Assembly: GCF_048128805.1 (NCBI RefSeq)
Contig: NC_135998.1
Coordinates: forward strand, 12,854,656 to 12,918,655
From: Centroberyx gerrardi
Taxonomy: Eukaryota > Chordata > Actinopteri > Beryciformes > Berycidae
Reading direction: 5' to 3'
Length of the DNA: 64,000 bases
Shown here in pieces: positions 12,780-25,100 of this stretch. The first letter of the stretch is position 1, and every line of letters begins with the position of its first letter. Position numbers and translations under genes: made by a program. The notes beneath the pieces were generated by a model. It was not told the DNA's origin. It searched no databases and saw only the letters and a list, made by a program, of their open reading frames with translations.

Positions 12780-12962
12780 ATATATAACGTGGAGTGCTAC
12801 GACGAGAACGCCGATGAGTGGCATGAGGCCCACAACATGAAGATCAACGCACGGACTGCCCAACGTGACCAAATACACCGCGCCTCGTGAAACCCTGCCG
12901 CTCCCCGGCACCGAGGAACCCAGCCGGCGGGACAGGGGGATCTGTCTAACATCGGGACAGGC
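12780..12962 (+). pseudogene. relic of a klhl10-like C-terminal exon (kelch repeat end)
   Basis: The + strand reads YNVECYDENADEWHEAHNMK (from 12783), the pattern of a last kelch blade (V-E-C-Y-D-x-x-x-D-E-W). In another frame, starting about 12852, it reads GLPNVTKYTAPRETLPLPG. In KLHL10 the kelch blade is followed, after about ten residues, by a GLPNV..Y..RR/PR tail. Here those residues are missing and the frame changes, as expected after a deletion of roughly 25 nt. An AATAAA lies at about 13021. No other kelch exon is visible nearby. KLHL10 is a testis E3-ligase adaptor that works with CUL3. The assignment rests on recalled similarity. Confidence 0.5.
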
Positions 12963-13084
12963 CTATTTTTAGCCCAGTCCCATCCCATCCACCTTGGCAT
13001 AGACTGGCGTTTGTAACATAAATAAATTAAATTCATTTCTTTTTGCATCTAACAGGAGTGGTACTGTTGTTCTAAGATTTTTTC

Positions 13085-13260
13085 AGTTTGTGTGACTCTT
13101 TGTTAGCTTTGTGTTATAAGACAAGAGTTCAAGCCCCCATAACAGTGAGCATCCACCCTGCTGAAGTGTCCTTGAGCAAGACACTGAATCCCTACCAGCT
13201 TCAGGGTGTTTTTGATGCAATTCCGTCTGGAATCCTAATGCGTCTGAGGGGTTAGGGTTG
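13085..13260. repeat. SINE-like dispersed repeat
   Basis: The segment includes 'gttcaagcccccataacagt' and then 'tgtccttgagcaagacactg', phrases that I recognise from short interspersed repeats in many fish genomes. No clear A/B box pair or target duplication was established, so the class is not assigned. Confidence 0.45.
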
Positions 13261-15270
13261 ATCATTCTTCTCATTTATCTGATACCGCCGTGGGTGGTTT
13301 ATGCTTTTCAGCAGAATGTCATAACTTCATATCAGTGAATATCTGGATACCATACAATACTCAAAGAACTCTAAAGAAACAAAATTATATACATTATTAA
13401 ATGATAGGCAATCAGCATCATCTGCATCACAGCCATCCTAATTAGCCTGGGATTGCAAAATCACAGCGTTGGTGGCATAATGCACACTATGCATAGCTGA
13501 AAAACCACAGAACTGAAAATCTGAGGCCTTCTTCCATTTCAAGATTTCAGTATCGTTTAGATTAATAGTCGATAAGATTAGGGACGTGAATAATTGCCAA
13601 GTTACTATTCTGTTTAATCAGCAACTGAAAAATTGTGACTTTTGTTGTTTAATATGTGGTAGGCATTAAAATAAGGTTAGTAAACCAGCCCAGCCTCTCA
13701 GTGAGAGGCTAATGAGAGGGTTCCTGACTACAGGAGCTTGCTTCAGCAGATTTAGCCTCAAGTTCACACAGAGCTTCAGACCATAAGCTTGCTCCTTCAA
13801 ACACATGCTCCTGTTTTTCCACTTGGCTTGGCACAAAACTGTGAGCTTCTAAGGCGCATAACTAAGTCAAATCTCTGTGTTGTAGTGGAAGTTCATGCAT
13901 TATTGGTGTTAGCCTTGGTCATACACTACCAAGTAATATACTAGCCTATACCTGATTTTTTCAAACAAGTGAAAACTAGCTTGGTGCTGGTTTCAAGCTC
14001 GCCACCTGTTTTGTCTGTGAAGCTGACCATTATAACAGCTTTAAGTATGAAACCCAGTTATATCCATTCTACATTCACAGTTTCCAATAATTCCCAACAT
14101 CTAGACTAAGCTGATGACAACATCACGCAAATGACAAAAATCAAGATGACCCAAGTCAACCTGCTTAGGACTGTCCATGATTTTAGTCCCAGTAGGGGGT
14201 GAATCTTGGAAGTGCATGACATCCACACTGCATGCTCTTTTACGCACACACAAAAGCCAAGTGCCATATCACAGAGGAAATATGTACTATGACAGTTAGA
14301 TGGCGCTAGTGTCAAAAAGACTGACTCAAGACTGAAGGAAAGAGAGAGAGAGAGGGACCTAGGGAATCATCATCTTTCATTCAGACCTTTTTTTAATGTT
14401 GAACTTACACTACTCTTTCTATGAAAGGCAGGTGTAAAAGTAAGTAGCTCAGCCAACAAGACTGAAACAGTATGTAAATCAAAGTAATATTTATAGTTGA
14501 CTGAGGAAATCATCCATTAATGTATATCATGTCTAAAATGTCATGAGAAACATATCATTTGCTCTATTTTTTTGTATTAAGTTACATTTTAAACTGGAAA
14601 ACGCTACATGTTTCAAGATTCCTGTTTAGCTAAGGCTATAAAAAACTACCCATGTATTCAGAAAAGCTTGTGATGTAGCCTATTTTTCACCTAAGGAACT
14701 CTTTCCTGGTCAACCAAGACAGATAAATGAAACAAAAAAAAGAAATAAAATAAAATAAAACATGCCTACATCAGAAGCAACAGACTCTACAATAAAATGG
14801 AAATTAATCACCCATATAAAAAGTTGTTCTTGCTTACCAGGCAGGTAAGATATCCAACGTGGCTAAGGCTCAGTGTTCAGTTCTCTGTAGCTTATCTTAA
14901 ACACTGTTACGCTGCAGAGGAGAAGTTTTACTGAGAAGCCACTGATCTCTCCTAATAGCTGCAAGGCTAGCCAAAAGTCACGTCTTTCTTTACAAGTGAG
15001 GAAACAGTGAAATTTCACCCCCTCCTTTCAGACTCAGTTATTACAACCAACAGCACAGCATATGACAGGCATGATAGCCAAGCGACCAACAGCAATAGCA
15101 ACAGCCGGTCTCATGCACCAAACACGCAACACTTTATTTTGAAGATTTGGAAAGCATCTTGAAATATGCTAAATGCTACGGAGATAGCATTTTCTACTGG
15201 CCAGTAGAGATAACTGCCACAGATTTAAGTGAATGAAAGTGAATGAGCATCCAAAATGAATAGAAGTCTA
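13261..15270. other. intergenic, no gene seen
   Basis: AT-rich sequence with a short (AG)n run near 14342-14354. No splice-bounded exon, RNA gene or clear element is visible. Confidence 0.5.
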
Positions 15271-15725
15271 TTCATTACCTCCGCCAACAGAGTTGGACAG
15301 GGGTTATGTTTTCGCACCATTCCGTCTGCTTGTCTGTCTGTTTGTTTGAGTGTTAGCAGGATATCTCAAAGGTTATCAATGGATTTGCACAAAACTTTAT
15401 GGAAAGATTGGTCTTGGGGGAAGAACTGATTAACTTGTCATAACAATTGGCCAAAGGGGGGGCGTGGTGGTGGGCGTGGCTTTTCACAAAAAGGCATTTA
15501 ACTTCCGAACGGATTCACATAAAACCATCAAACTTTGTGTGTCTATCAGCAGACAGAAGAAGAGACAAACCTTCCATAATTGGTCCAATCAAACAACATG
15601 GGGGCACTGGAGAGCTAATTTCTTGTTTAGACATAACCGCCCTGCTAATTTTTCCAAAACTTGGTACAGGGCAGCCCTACTGGACACTGAACAGAGAGGT
15701 GATTGGCCATGTCGTGTTTTGATAA
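15271..15725 (+). repeat. unclassified teleost dispersed repeat
   Basis: Begins 'cattacctccgccaacagag', continues 'ggggttatgttttcgcacc', then a Tctg/Tttg-rich stretch and 'ggatttgcacaaaact'. This text resembles a common 'cctccgccaaggaggttatg' repeat of fish genomes, known to me only by sequence pattern. The open frames over it (15447-15733) are probably incidental. The right boundary is uncertain. Confidence 0.45.
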
Positions 15726-18700
15726 TTGGCTAAAATGCTTAAAAGTGACAAGAATTTGAACAGGCAGATCTCATGTCCCATTTCAGGTCCAGTCATGAAA
15801 ATGTGTCATCTCCTAATGTGAAACAAGTTGGTAATGGGGTATGGAAGAAATTATTAACTTTTGGTGAAAATCCGACATGCTGGCATATCTTGACAATCGC
15901 ATAGTGTTGGCAGAGATATTTCTACTGAGTGCCATCTAGTGTGTCTTGGTATTTCTCTGTCATTCTCCACATGACTCCACTTAAGCTCATGATCACATGT
16001 ATTTTCTCTTTGACAACGCATGCTGGGCCTAATCCGGTACCTCTTTGTGTCACAGGGGCTCAAGTGACATTTCCATAGAATCGTTCAATTTGGTTGTGCC
16101 ATGGAATTTTTGTGTCTCGCTGGCACCACAGTACCAAAACAGATGAGAACCACTAGTTTTTTACTTTTTTTGTCTGTGTCTGTCTGTGGCTATTGGCACC
16201 TGTGCATCTGCATTGATCACTCTACATCCCCCCTATGTCCCCTGAATCTCTACACGATTGCTGCAGTCTCATAGAAGGCCTTGTAAACAGATCAGAGCAC
16301 TGACGGCTTGATTGTTCAACGGATGGGGGTGGGGTCAGATTTTTAACTGGAAATGCCTAATTTATTACAGTCAGAGGGACTGACTGGAAATGCACTGAAA
16401 TGAAACATGATAAAGAAGGGCACTGAAGGGCCACATAGGAGGTTACCTGACGAACAATACAGTTGACAACACACACTGGCCCCAGTGGCCGAGAAGCCGG
16501 GCTGAAAGGACTCCTCTCCTTTTTTATTTCACTCCCTTCATCTCTCTCCTCTCACTCACTCACTCACAGGCTGACTGTCTGTCTCTCTTTCTCCATGTCT
16601 CTCTTTAAACCCGGCTTTATCTTTTTGTATTATTCAGTCTCATGGAAGGCTCTTTTGTCGGCCGGTCGATAGGCTTGTCAGTCATTCGAAGCTCAAATTG
16701 CAGGTGCGATGTATGGGAGTACAGTTGCAGTCACAATGAAGGACTCTATTTGGCACACAGGGCCAAGATGGCGTGTTCGATTAAGGTTTCCAATGTTTTC
16801 CATGATGCAAAGTTCAACTCGCCGAAACCAGTTATGCCTGAAATAGAAAGTCTGAGTGAGGTTACATGCACTGGTCTGAATAAATTCTGCCTTAATGTAT
16901 CTATACAGAAGGATGTGGTATAAACGGCTAATCCTGAATCATGACTGTGATCATGGTATGAAATGCAAGCCAGATAATGTAAAGTGTGTGTCCGTGGAAA
17001 TGTTATAGTCTGTGCATATTGTAATCACTTCCATTTTTATTGATTGTTATTTTGTTTTTGAAAACGGAAATCAAGCATCTTAACATGAAAGGTTAACCCA
17101 GGTGCAGCATGGGAAAACATGATGCAACATATTATTTCCAGCATGGTCCTTGATACATCTATTGGTCCATCTGTGTAGCTCCTCACTACCATACTCACTT
17201 TCCCTGCATCAGGGCTATTTTTAGTTTCCATTTTTATTTATCGTACTTGTTATTTGTGCAGTTTATTGTCTTGAGTTTAGATGTCATTACTGTGCCTAAA
17301 TCACTAGTCTTTTGTCATCTGGGTTGTTTTTTCCCTCACTTTTTGCATGAGACTGTTTTATATACCTGAGCCGTACATTTTATATTTCTTTGTTTTGTCT
17401 TTATCATTGTATGTGCAAATAAACTAAACCCAAAATCTCTTTATGGAGGAGAGGAAGGACCCGCTCGCTGCACTAGGCAGGCAGAATGGTGGATTCAGGA
17501 GGAATGCCCTACTCAGGTGGTGCTAGATGATACAGATTTTGGCCAGGTCATGGTATTGTCGCCATGTTGCTGCTGCTTCTCTAAACTCAAAAAAATGTTG
17601 ACAATGCATGTTACAATGATAAGATACTGAGGACCCCGGTACACACATGTACAGTATTTGCATATGCAGGCACATACACATGTATACAAACAGTCAAACA
17701 TGCAAACTTGAACACATATACTGTGGACATGAGCTTCAACTCGCTGTCACACCATTCCATCGGCGTCCTTCAATCCTGTCAGGCTTCTGGACCATTCCCT
17801 GTCTAATGTTTTGGTGAGACGGGGCTCCATCCAATAGAGCTAGCAGCAACTCAATGCCAAGCATAATTGCCCCAAATATTTGTCCCACCCTGTTCGTTTC
17901 CGATCACAGCACCTTCCTTCCTTCTCCTTTTGTGCTTTTAAGATGTTTACCTACTAGGCTGGTCCACCATGTTGTCATGGCGCCAGCTAGGCTTTACCCT
18001 ATCCGGGAAGTGTGGCAGATTTCACTAACGCCTAATTCCACCTCCATGCCAACTTGCCACTCTAACACAAGTCTGTGCCATTGTGGTCCCAGAGAAAGTC
18101 CCAAGCAATACACTAATGGATGGCACTGTGAACGTTCAGGTAGACAAACAAAATGTCATATGCAAAAAACAAAATAACCTGTTCCTTTTGGGTGTAAAAT
18201 TAAAAAATCTTGAAAGCTCCTGTGAAACATCCTATAGGGAATTTTGCAGATTTCTTATGTTCAAATTTAATTTAGGAATTATCTTGACTAGTAGATGTTT
18301 TAAATTAGAAATTTGTTTGACATTTTTTCGCTGTGATATCTTGTTTGGAGAAGCCTGCATCATTGAAATATCACACATTTATTTACAATCCCATACTCTC
18401 ACTCGGGTCAGCCACAAATAAGGAAATTGAAAATGTGGTGTGCTCACAGGTTTTTCTCAATGCTAGGCAAACATGTAACCCTATAAGGGATAATACTGGA
18501 TGCAGTGTACATAAAATAATTTGAATGGATGGTGAAGGGGTCCAGTGGCCTCCGCAGTTGAAACATAATGCAGAGAAAATTCTTGCTTTGTTTAATATGG
18601 GACAGACAAATTACAGTACATCACCAGGTTCTTGCAAGTTGTAACTCACAACTGGATGGATGACTCAGTTGATGGACACATGCTCACAATCTTAAAGGGG

Positions 18701-19437
18701 TTGATTATGTATCCAAACAGGAATGGGCCCAGGAAGGTGTGTGGCAGAAAGATTTTGTGTGCACTGCCACTAATTCATTTGTCGTAGTGTGGGATTTTTC
18801 GAGGACTCGCTATTTGCTTTAAGCTCCTGAGTTTCATCGAGTTGTGAAAATGCATCTGTTCGGTCTTTTATATGGTCTAAATTGTTTTCAAGATGCAGTA
18901 GGCTACTCTGCACCTGCTCTCTTTAATGCTCTGCCTCTCTGCCTTTATTACAAGGCCTGTCCCTCTTCGCTTGGCCTTGTTTTGCTGCAGCCTTGGGCTA
19001 ATGCATCCATTATCTCATCTCTGCTTGGCTGCTGCTGGGAGGGTTTAGCGGTAGTTGACTCAGAAACCAACAGACTGTAAACACACTGCTACCTGGCTGG
19101 CAGGCAGGCAGGCTTAAGCTCTCTCTGTGTCTTGAGCAGGATTTTCCAACGATTAGCTAAATGCCCTCTGTGGGACTTCTCCTGAACCTGCATCCCACCT
19201 CTGATTCATTCACATTTCTCCCATTTTTAAACAAGAAAACACAAAAAATAATGCATATGACAATTGTACAAATTTTGTCATGATTTGCCTTGACAGGAAG
19301 ATCGTGAACATTGCGACATATACGACATGTATGTAGCCTACAGGCCAAGTGTAATTTTCATTCATTAGTTTAGCTGTAGGTGTTTACATTTGTCCAACTT
19401 TTTTCTACTAACCTGAAATTTTAAAATCACATGGTTA
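15726..19437. other. intergenic, no gene seen
   Basis: A long gene-free stretch. A short (ACTC)n tract lies at about 16550-16568. The open frames at 16642-16923 and 17854-18421 have no recognisable domains and no splice or promoter context. Confidence 0.45.
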
Positions 19438-19451
19438 AACATCGCAAGTGT

Positions 19452-20999
19452 CAAAGTAGGTGAAACGCACACCTGTAGTGATGAGGTGCCGGCCAGTGAA
19501 AACAAGCATAAAAATAGTGGAAGTAGCCGCACACTCGTAGCTCCGATGCAATAATTTATTGAGACATTAACAAAACCGACGTTTCAGCAGCTAGGCTGCC
19601 TTCATCAGGGTTGATCTACCAAGACACAAGTTTGACTGAAGTTAAAAGCACTGGTACACAAGTGCAGGCAATCAGTGTAACCTGACCAATCACAGGAAAG
19701 GGAAAAAGTGAACAATGGGTTCAATAGAGAGACCACAACAATTTAGTAAGTGGTATATAGTCTCAACATTCCATTCCATGTCATACAAAGAGTATCAAGT
19801 CTAAGTATAAACTACACATAAGAAAACATCATCACATTAAATGCAGTATACATATAGTACAATAAAAAAAAATAGTAGAGTAATAGCAAAAATAATATGC
19901 CTTACCACAAGGGCAGGTAAGTAAATAAATAACACCTCTAGTGGTACATGTAATGATATCTTTTATGGGGATCTTTTTACCAGAATGAGGATGTTTGAAA
20001 TAATGACATTTGTAGGTGCCATTACATTGGGCACAGGAACTACATCTATAGTTACCCTTAGGAATAGGAGCAAGTTTAAGTTGTGGAGACACAGAAAGGG
20101 GGGGTAACTCAGACATGACCAAATGGTCTCTGAGGTTCTGACCCCGAGAGAACACAACCATAGGGGGTTCAGAAAAGGCTTTGTCTAGAAGTCTGTCTGT
20201 CCTAAGAATATGTCAGTGTTTATGTAAAATGTTTTTAAATTGTTCAGCACACTTAGAATAGCAGGCGGAAAAGATAATGGAGGGTTGTCCTTTCTTTTCT
20301 GACCATCTATTGAACAATTCTGACCTCGGTTTTGAGTTGATCTTATAAACAGCGTTATTTATCTGAGTGTCATTATAACCCCTTTCTTTGAATTTCCTTT
20401 GCATATCAGCCAAATTGCGGTTCAAATCGGAGGGTTTTTTTACAGATTCTTTTCACTCTACAGAACTGGCTGTAGGGTAAACTGTTCTTTAAAGGAAGGT
20501 GATGACAGCTATCTGCCCTGAGCAGACTATTGCGATCAGTGGGTTTCTTGTATAGGTCCATGTATAACACATTGTCATCACCCCGGATAATCATGAGATC
20601 CAAAAAACTGATTGCATTCGTATCAAAATTCATTGTAAATTTCGAATGATCTGAGCATGTATTTACAAAGGAGAAAAAGCCGTTAAGTTGTTCAAGACTA
20701 CCACGAAACAAAAGAAAAATATCATCTATGTATCTTTTCCAGAGAACAATGTTGGGCAAAAACTCATTATCAATAGGATTGAAAATCTTGGTCTTCTCTA
20801 GATAACCAACATACAGGCCTGCATATGTCAGAGCCATTGGAGAACCCATGGCCACTCCTTTCTTCTGTAAGAAGTAGTCATCCTGGAACAGGAAGTAATT
20901 GTGAGTGAGGACTAATTCAGCCAAAGTGATGATACAGGAGTTGGATGGTGTAGATTCAGAGGGACGTTGTAATAGAAAGTGTTCCGTTGCTTGGATGCC
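19452..20999 (-). mobile_element. Penelope-like element, 5' truncated, with 14-bp target duplication
   Basis: The 14-mer aacatcgcaagtgt occurs at 19438-19451 and 21000-21013 and flanks the insert exactly. On the minus strand the coding remnant runs from reverse transcriptase (CIITLAELVLTHNYF, KKGVAMGSPMALTYAGLYVG, RYIDDIF with the catalytic D-D, SFLDLMI) through a linker (YNDTQINNAVYKINS) to a Cys-rich stretch and a GIY-YIG start (ITCTTRGVIYLLTCPCGKAY). RT plus C-terminal GIY-YIG is diagnostic of Penelope-like elements. Frameshifts split it near 20410, 20210 and 19900. The minus-strand 3' end includes 'ctgatgaaggcagcctagct' and 'aataaattattgcatcggag', motifs I associate with the 3' region of such elements in fish. 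Confidence 0.88.
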
Positions 21000-21013
21000 A
21001 ACATCGCAAGTGT

Positions 21014-22937
21014 ATCATTGAACAGCCAGAAGTTATTAGGTTTTCCCACAGCACCTGAAGGCAGCATAAATCCAAGTCGAGTGCACGTGAATGTTAGGGG
21101 CTGGAGAGTATGGAGGCCATGTCAATGATTGAGGGTTTAAGTATTGTATTATATTATGATTTTGTTTGGTATTCTCTATACTAATAAATAATAAGTATTG
21201 TTTTCTATTGGTAGTTGTCACATATTTTTGTCATAGATGTAGTAAAATATTTCTGTGACCCTAGAATGATTATGCAAGTGAGAAGTACAGAGGAGAGAGT
21301 TTGGAGGTTTATATATTTATATATATTTTTTTAATTCCATGATAAAAGCATATCAGAGCAAGCAGAGAAATAAGATAAGGGAGAGAAGATATGAATCATG
21401 ATGTGGGAAACATTCTCTTTTTTGTTTCGCATGACTTACTTTGACATTAAGGTCACTTTTCCTTTCTGTTTCTGTGTTTGTGGTGGTTCGGGTGACTCTT
21501 ATCATGGTTAGGCCGCCACTGAGAGCAGTGACACATATTAGGATGTGTGGCTACAGTATATCCTGTTTCATAAGCTTTTTACCCCTTCAGCTGTTAGATG
21601 TAATGCTCTCTTCACTCTTACTCTATAAGGTGAAAGCTGCAACAAGCTGATCTGCTTGGTCCCCTAATTTTACCCAAAACATTATTATTATTATTATGTG
21701 ACAGAATCACCCATTGATGTTTCAGGGAATTTCCATTGTGTAGGACTGCTACCAATCCAAACAGTTTAGTCCAATCAGTTACAGTACATAAAAGGGCTCT
21801 TCCATTATCAAATGGCATTTATAATTATAGTTTAAGTAGGACATTAACCTGAAACTGAGAAGATAAGAGGATGGGACATGAAGAAGGGCACATGGAGGCA
21901 GCCATTCAATTGAACAAATTAAACTAAGAGGACTGGAGCTCAGATGAAAAACCCAGGCTCATGAAACCTTTTGCTGCTCATGCCATACGAGAACTCACAT
22001 GTCCAGCGGCCTTGGTAAATCCACCGAATAGATGCATCCAACTGTGTCACTTACAGGGTTCCTCTGCATGTCTTGCTTCATGCTGTGAACAGAATCGGGC
22101 CTTGTTAAGACCTAGTGGAGCTCTGAGGAGTAAGGTCATCTTCCCTGTCCAGATGTCTGCTTGCACTCCACCTCGCTGCCGATCGGCTCGCTGCTTAGGA
22201 CTGTTACCTGTGTGACCTTCAACCCCCGCCTTCCGTGGTTTCCTGTGAAACTGAAAGAAATTGCCTATTATGTTGGTATAGCTGAATAGCTAGCATAGTT
22301 TTGCATCCTGCTCTTTATGGAGTGAGGCTAAGTTTTCATTGCATGCTTCCACAGCTGCTTCAAAATATGTATTTGGTTGAATGTTTTGGTCAAGAAACTG
22401 ACATATGATTAGATATCCGATGCCGATGGCAATACCAACATGCAATTCCTCCTGAATTGATTTGTTCTGCTTTCCAAAGCGGTACTGTTTGACACGTGAG
22501 GAAGTTCATCGAACCTTGTCAAAGGTTAAGTCAAGCAGCTATATATACGTGCGCAATATGGTATCGACCTGACCATAACAAGGCAGTAAATGCACAGGTG
22601 CAGGCCAACCAGCCCAGATGATTTCCTGAGTGGATGTGGGTTAGCAAAGGGAGCTGAGATGTGCTGTATGTTGATGGAGACTTTGATAAACTGGACTGCT
22701 AAGCAAACACTCTGATAAAGGAGGGTATGATGGGGAGTACAATAGACCCTTTGAGCCACGGTCACTGGATTGCACAATGGTGTATATAGAAAGAATACTT
22801 TGTTGGCTTAATAGGCAATAGGAACATTTTGTAATGTGGATCTTATATATTTCTGTTGTTTGACCTATTTAGGCTTCTAGTGTAGGTCAAATAAAAATCA
22901 CATCACTCTCTCTTTCGCTCTCTGTTTCTGTCTCTAG
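21014..22937. other. intergenic or intronic, nothing recognised
   Basis: AT-rich DNA between the Penelope-like insertion and the specc1l relic. I searched here for upstream exons of specc1l (its large coiled-coil exon and the rest of the CH domain) and saw none. A (TTA) run lies near 21684-21697. Confidence 0.5.
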
Positions 22938-24438
22938 AACATAGAACTTCAGCAGCTGGGACGATGGTCTGGTCCTCCACACCGACCTGCCCGCTCACAT
23001 CCCCTACATGGAGCTCTCAAACCAAGACAAGGTTTGTATATTTAGGCCAACACCCACAAAATCAGAAGATATATCAGTGTCTGTGACTATTATTATGATC
23101 TTAAAGTCATACTTCTTGTTCTTTCATCAAGCATTCTTTGTATTCTCTCACTTTCTTTTCAGAAAATAAATTCCACAATGGCTTTTCAGGCTGTCGAGAG
23201 TTTGGGGATCAAGTCTACACTGGTAGGTATTAAAGCAAGACTAGTCATAGTTCAGGAATGAGCAACCATGATGTGCCATGGAGGGCAGAGCGTCTGTTTT
23301 CATTTCAACCAAACACTACACCGGATTATTTCACTGATTAGTTACTCATCTCTGGTTGAAGTTGTGCTAATCAGTGAAATCAGCTGGTGTAGTCTTTCGG
23401 TTGGAATGAAAACCTGCAGCTTGTCGGCCCTCCACGGCACATGGTTACCCACCCTGCTCTAGTTATTAAGTGTTCGTTTCTGTCATTCAACGCCTTGGAC
23501 CAGAAGTGATAATCTGTGAGAAATGAAAATATCTTTACATTTACATCTGCATTTGAGGATATAGTTAGAGAGGTCAGAATGCATCTATCAGTAGGCTACG
23601 AGTGCTTATCTAGGATCACTAACATGTTTCCCTTGTTTTAGTAAATGATGATCTGAAACAATAAATCCTATTGTGGCTCAGCCCACCCTTTCTTCCTCTT
23701 CCTCTATTTTTTGTTAACTGTTAGTAGAATGATCTGGTATGACCCAGATCATGTCTGTGTCTTGCAGAAGCCGTGTATGTCATGTTGCCATTTTCATAGT
23801 AATGTACAGCTGATAGTCGCCTCCCAAATTTATACCATTGGAGGTTTAACGTCAAAAGTTAAAGATGTGAGAAAAGCTGACGTTGTGGAGCTACAAGTTT
23901 TTACAAGACCATATACAGTACAGCTCCATGCACCTTAATATTTAGCAGTTTAGAGGCTATGAGGTCTTGTCTTAAAAGATGTTGCAGTATCAATGGCAAT
24001 AGCAGCGCATGGCTACAAATACAGGCCCGCACACTCAAGATCATTGTTAAAACATTGAGAGAAACCCTCTCTGTTCTTATGTCTTTGTGTTCTTTCATAG
24101 CCATGGTTGCTCTTCTGAAGCAAAGCGTTCTATTGTATGTTCTTACTCAAACTACTTCTAATACTCTGGCTCTGAACTTTTATTTTATGCCTGTTCCCAC
24201 TCCAACACTGGGCTGACCTTCCTGCACATGAGATTTGTGGTTAGTGCACAAATGCAGAATGATGATGTTGTATTAGTTAATCATATTACTTGTTCAAATT
24301 CTGATGATTTGTAATGTAATTGGATCTACCTTCTCTTCCTGCCCATCTCTTTTCCAGGACATTGGAGAGGTGATGAGGCCAGACTGGAACAGTGTGATGA
24401 GCTATGTTGCTGCCATCTACATGTACTTTGAGACATGA
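22938..24438 (+). pseudogene. specc1l: specc1l (cytospin-A) relic: last three CH-domain exons
   Basis: Three exon-like pieces keep GT-AG borders: 22938-23031, 23163-23222 and 24358-24438. They encode PAHIPYMELSNQDK, then MAFQAVESLGIKSTL, then RPDWNSVMSYVAAIYMYFET and TGA. This is the end of the calponin-homology domain of the SPECC1/SPECC1L family, actin- and microtubule-binding cytoskeletal proteins. Exon 1 has lost bases: from its acceptor the frame starts NI and then shifts, and compared with the family about four codons (AFCA) are gone after WDDGL. Exon 3 lacks about three codons before RPDW. No earlier exon of the roughly 1,100-residue protein is visible for more than 10 kb upstream. A poly-C tract starts right after the stop. 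Position next to adora2a favours specc1l over specc1. Confidence 0.72.
23255..23460. mobile_element. short fold-back MITE between relic exons 2 and 3
   Basis: The left end contains 'gatgtgccatggagggc' and the right end 'gccctccacggcacat'. Inner parts also pair, for example 'ttatttcactgattag' with 'ctaatcagtgaaatc'. The unit is thus nearly one imperfect hairpin. No protein is encoded. Exact boundaries and target duplication were not resolved. Confidence 0.7.
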
Positions 24439-24469
24439 CCCCCCCCCCCCCCCCCCTCCCACCCACACA

Positions 24470-24506
<37 letters not shown>

Positions 24507-25038
24507 CTGTCACCCTCCATCTTCCCTCCCTCAACATATAGAAAGTCAAAAAAGGGTCATCATACCCAGATGACATTATATCAACACTGTAACCAAAGCA
24601 TTAAACTGAATGCCCTAATGGCAACAACAGCTAACAAGAGCTCAGGTTTTCAAGAAGCTTTTATGATTTATCACAAACTCCAAGTAATTTCCATCCACCC
24701 ATAAGGATTTGCACAAGTGTTTTAGTTTTAGAGATATTAGCAAAAATTATGAGCAAATTATTAGTGGGGGCTAAACAATCCTGTCAAAAAAAAAAATGTA
24801 AGCGGGACTAAAAAATCCGGTCTAAAAAACATTATTTAAATATTAATATTCCTTCTATGTAATTATGTCGTGAAACAGGAAGCTGTTTTTTATTGTTCTT
24901 TTGTTTGTTTGTTTGCTAACGAAATAAAATACAAAAGAATTTGACAGTCAAACTTTGTAACTGGTTGTAGTTTTCTTTCAAATCATGCTTTTGCCTTGCA
25001 TTTGAACTCATCTGCAGTTTTGCCTTCAGCCACAACGC

Positions 25039-25100
25039 TTGCATGTATGCACTATTTGCATGTATGCACTGTTTGCATGTATGCACTGCTTGCATGCACC
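25039..25100 (+). repeat. 17-bp minisatellite, about 3.6 copies
   Basis: Near-identical units of ttgcatgtatgcactnt follow each other from 25039, differing mainly at the last two bases, and end in 'ttgcatgcacc'. Confidence 0.85.
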
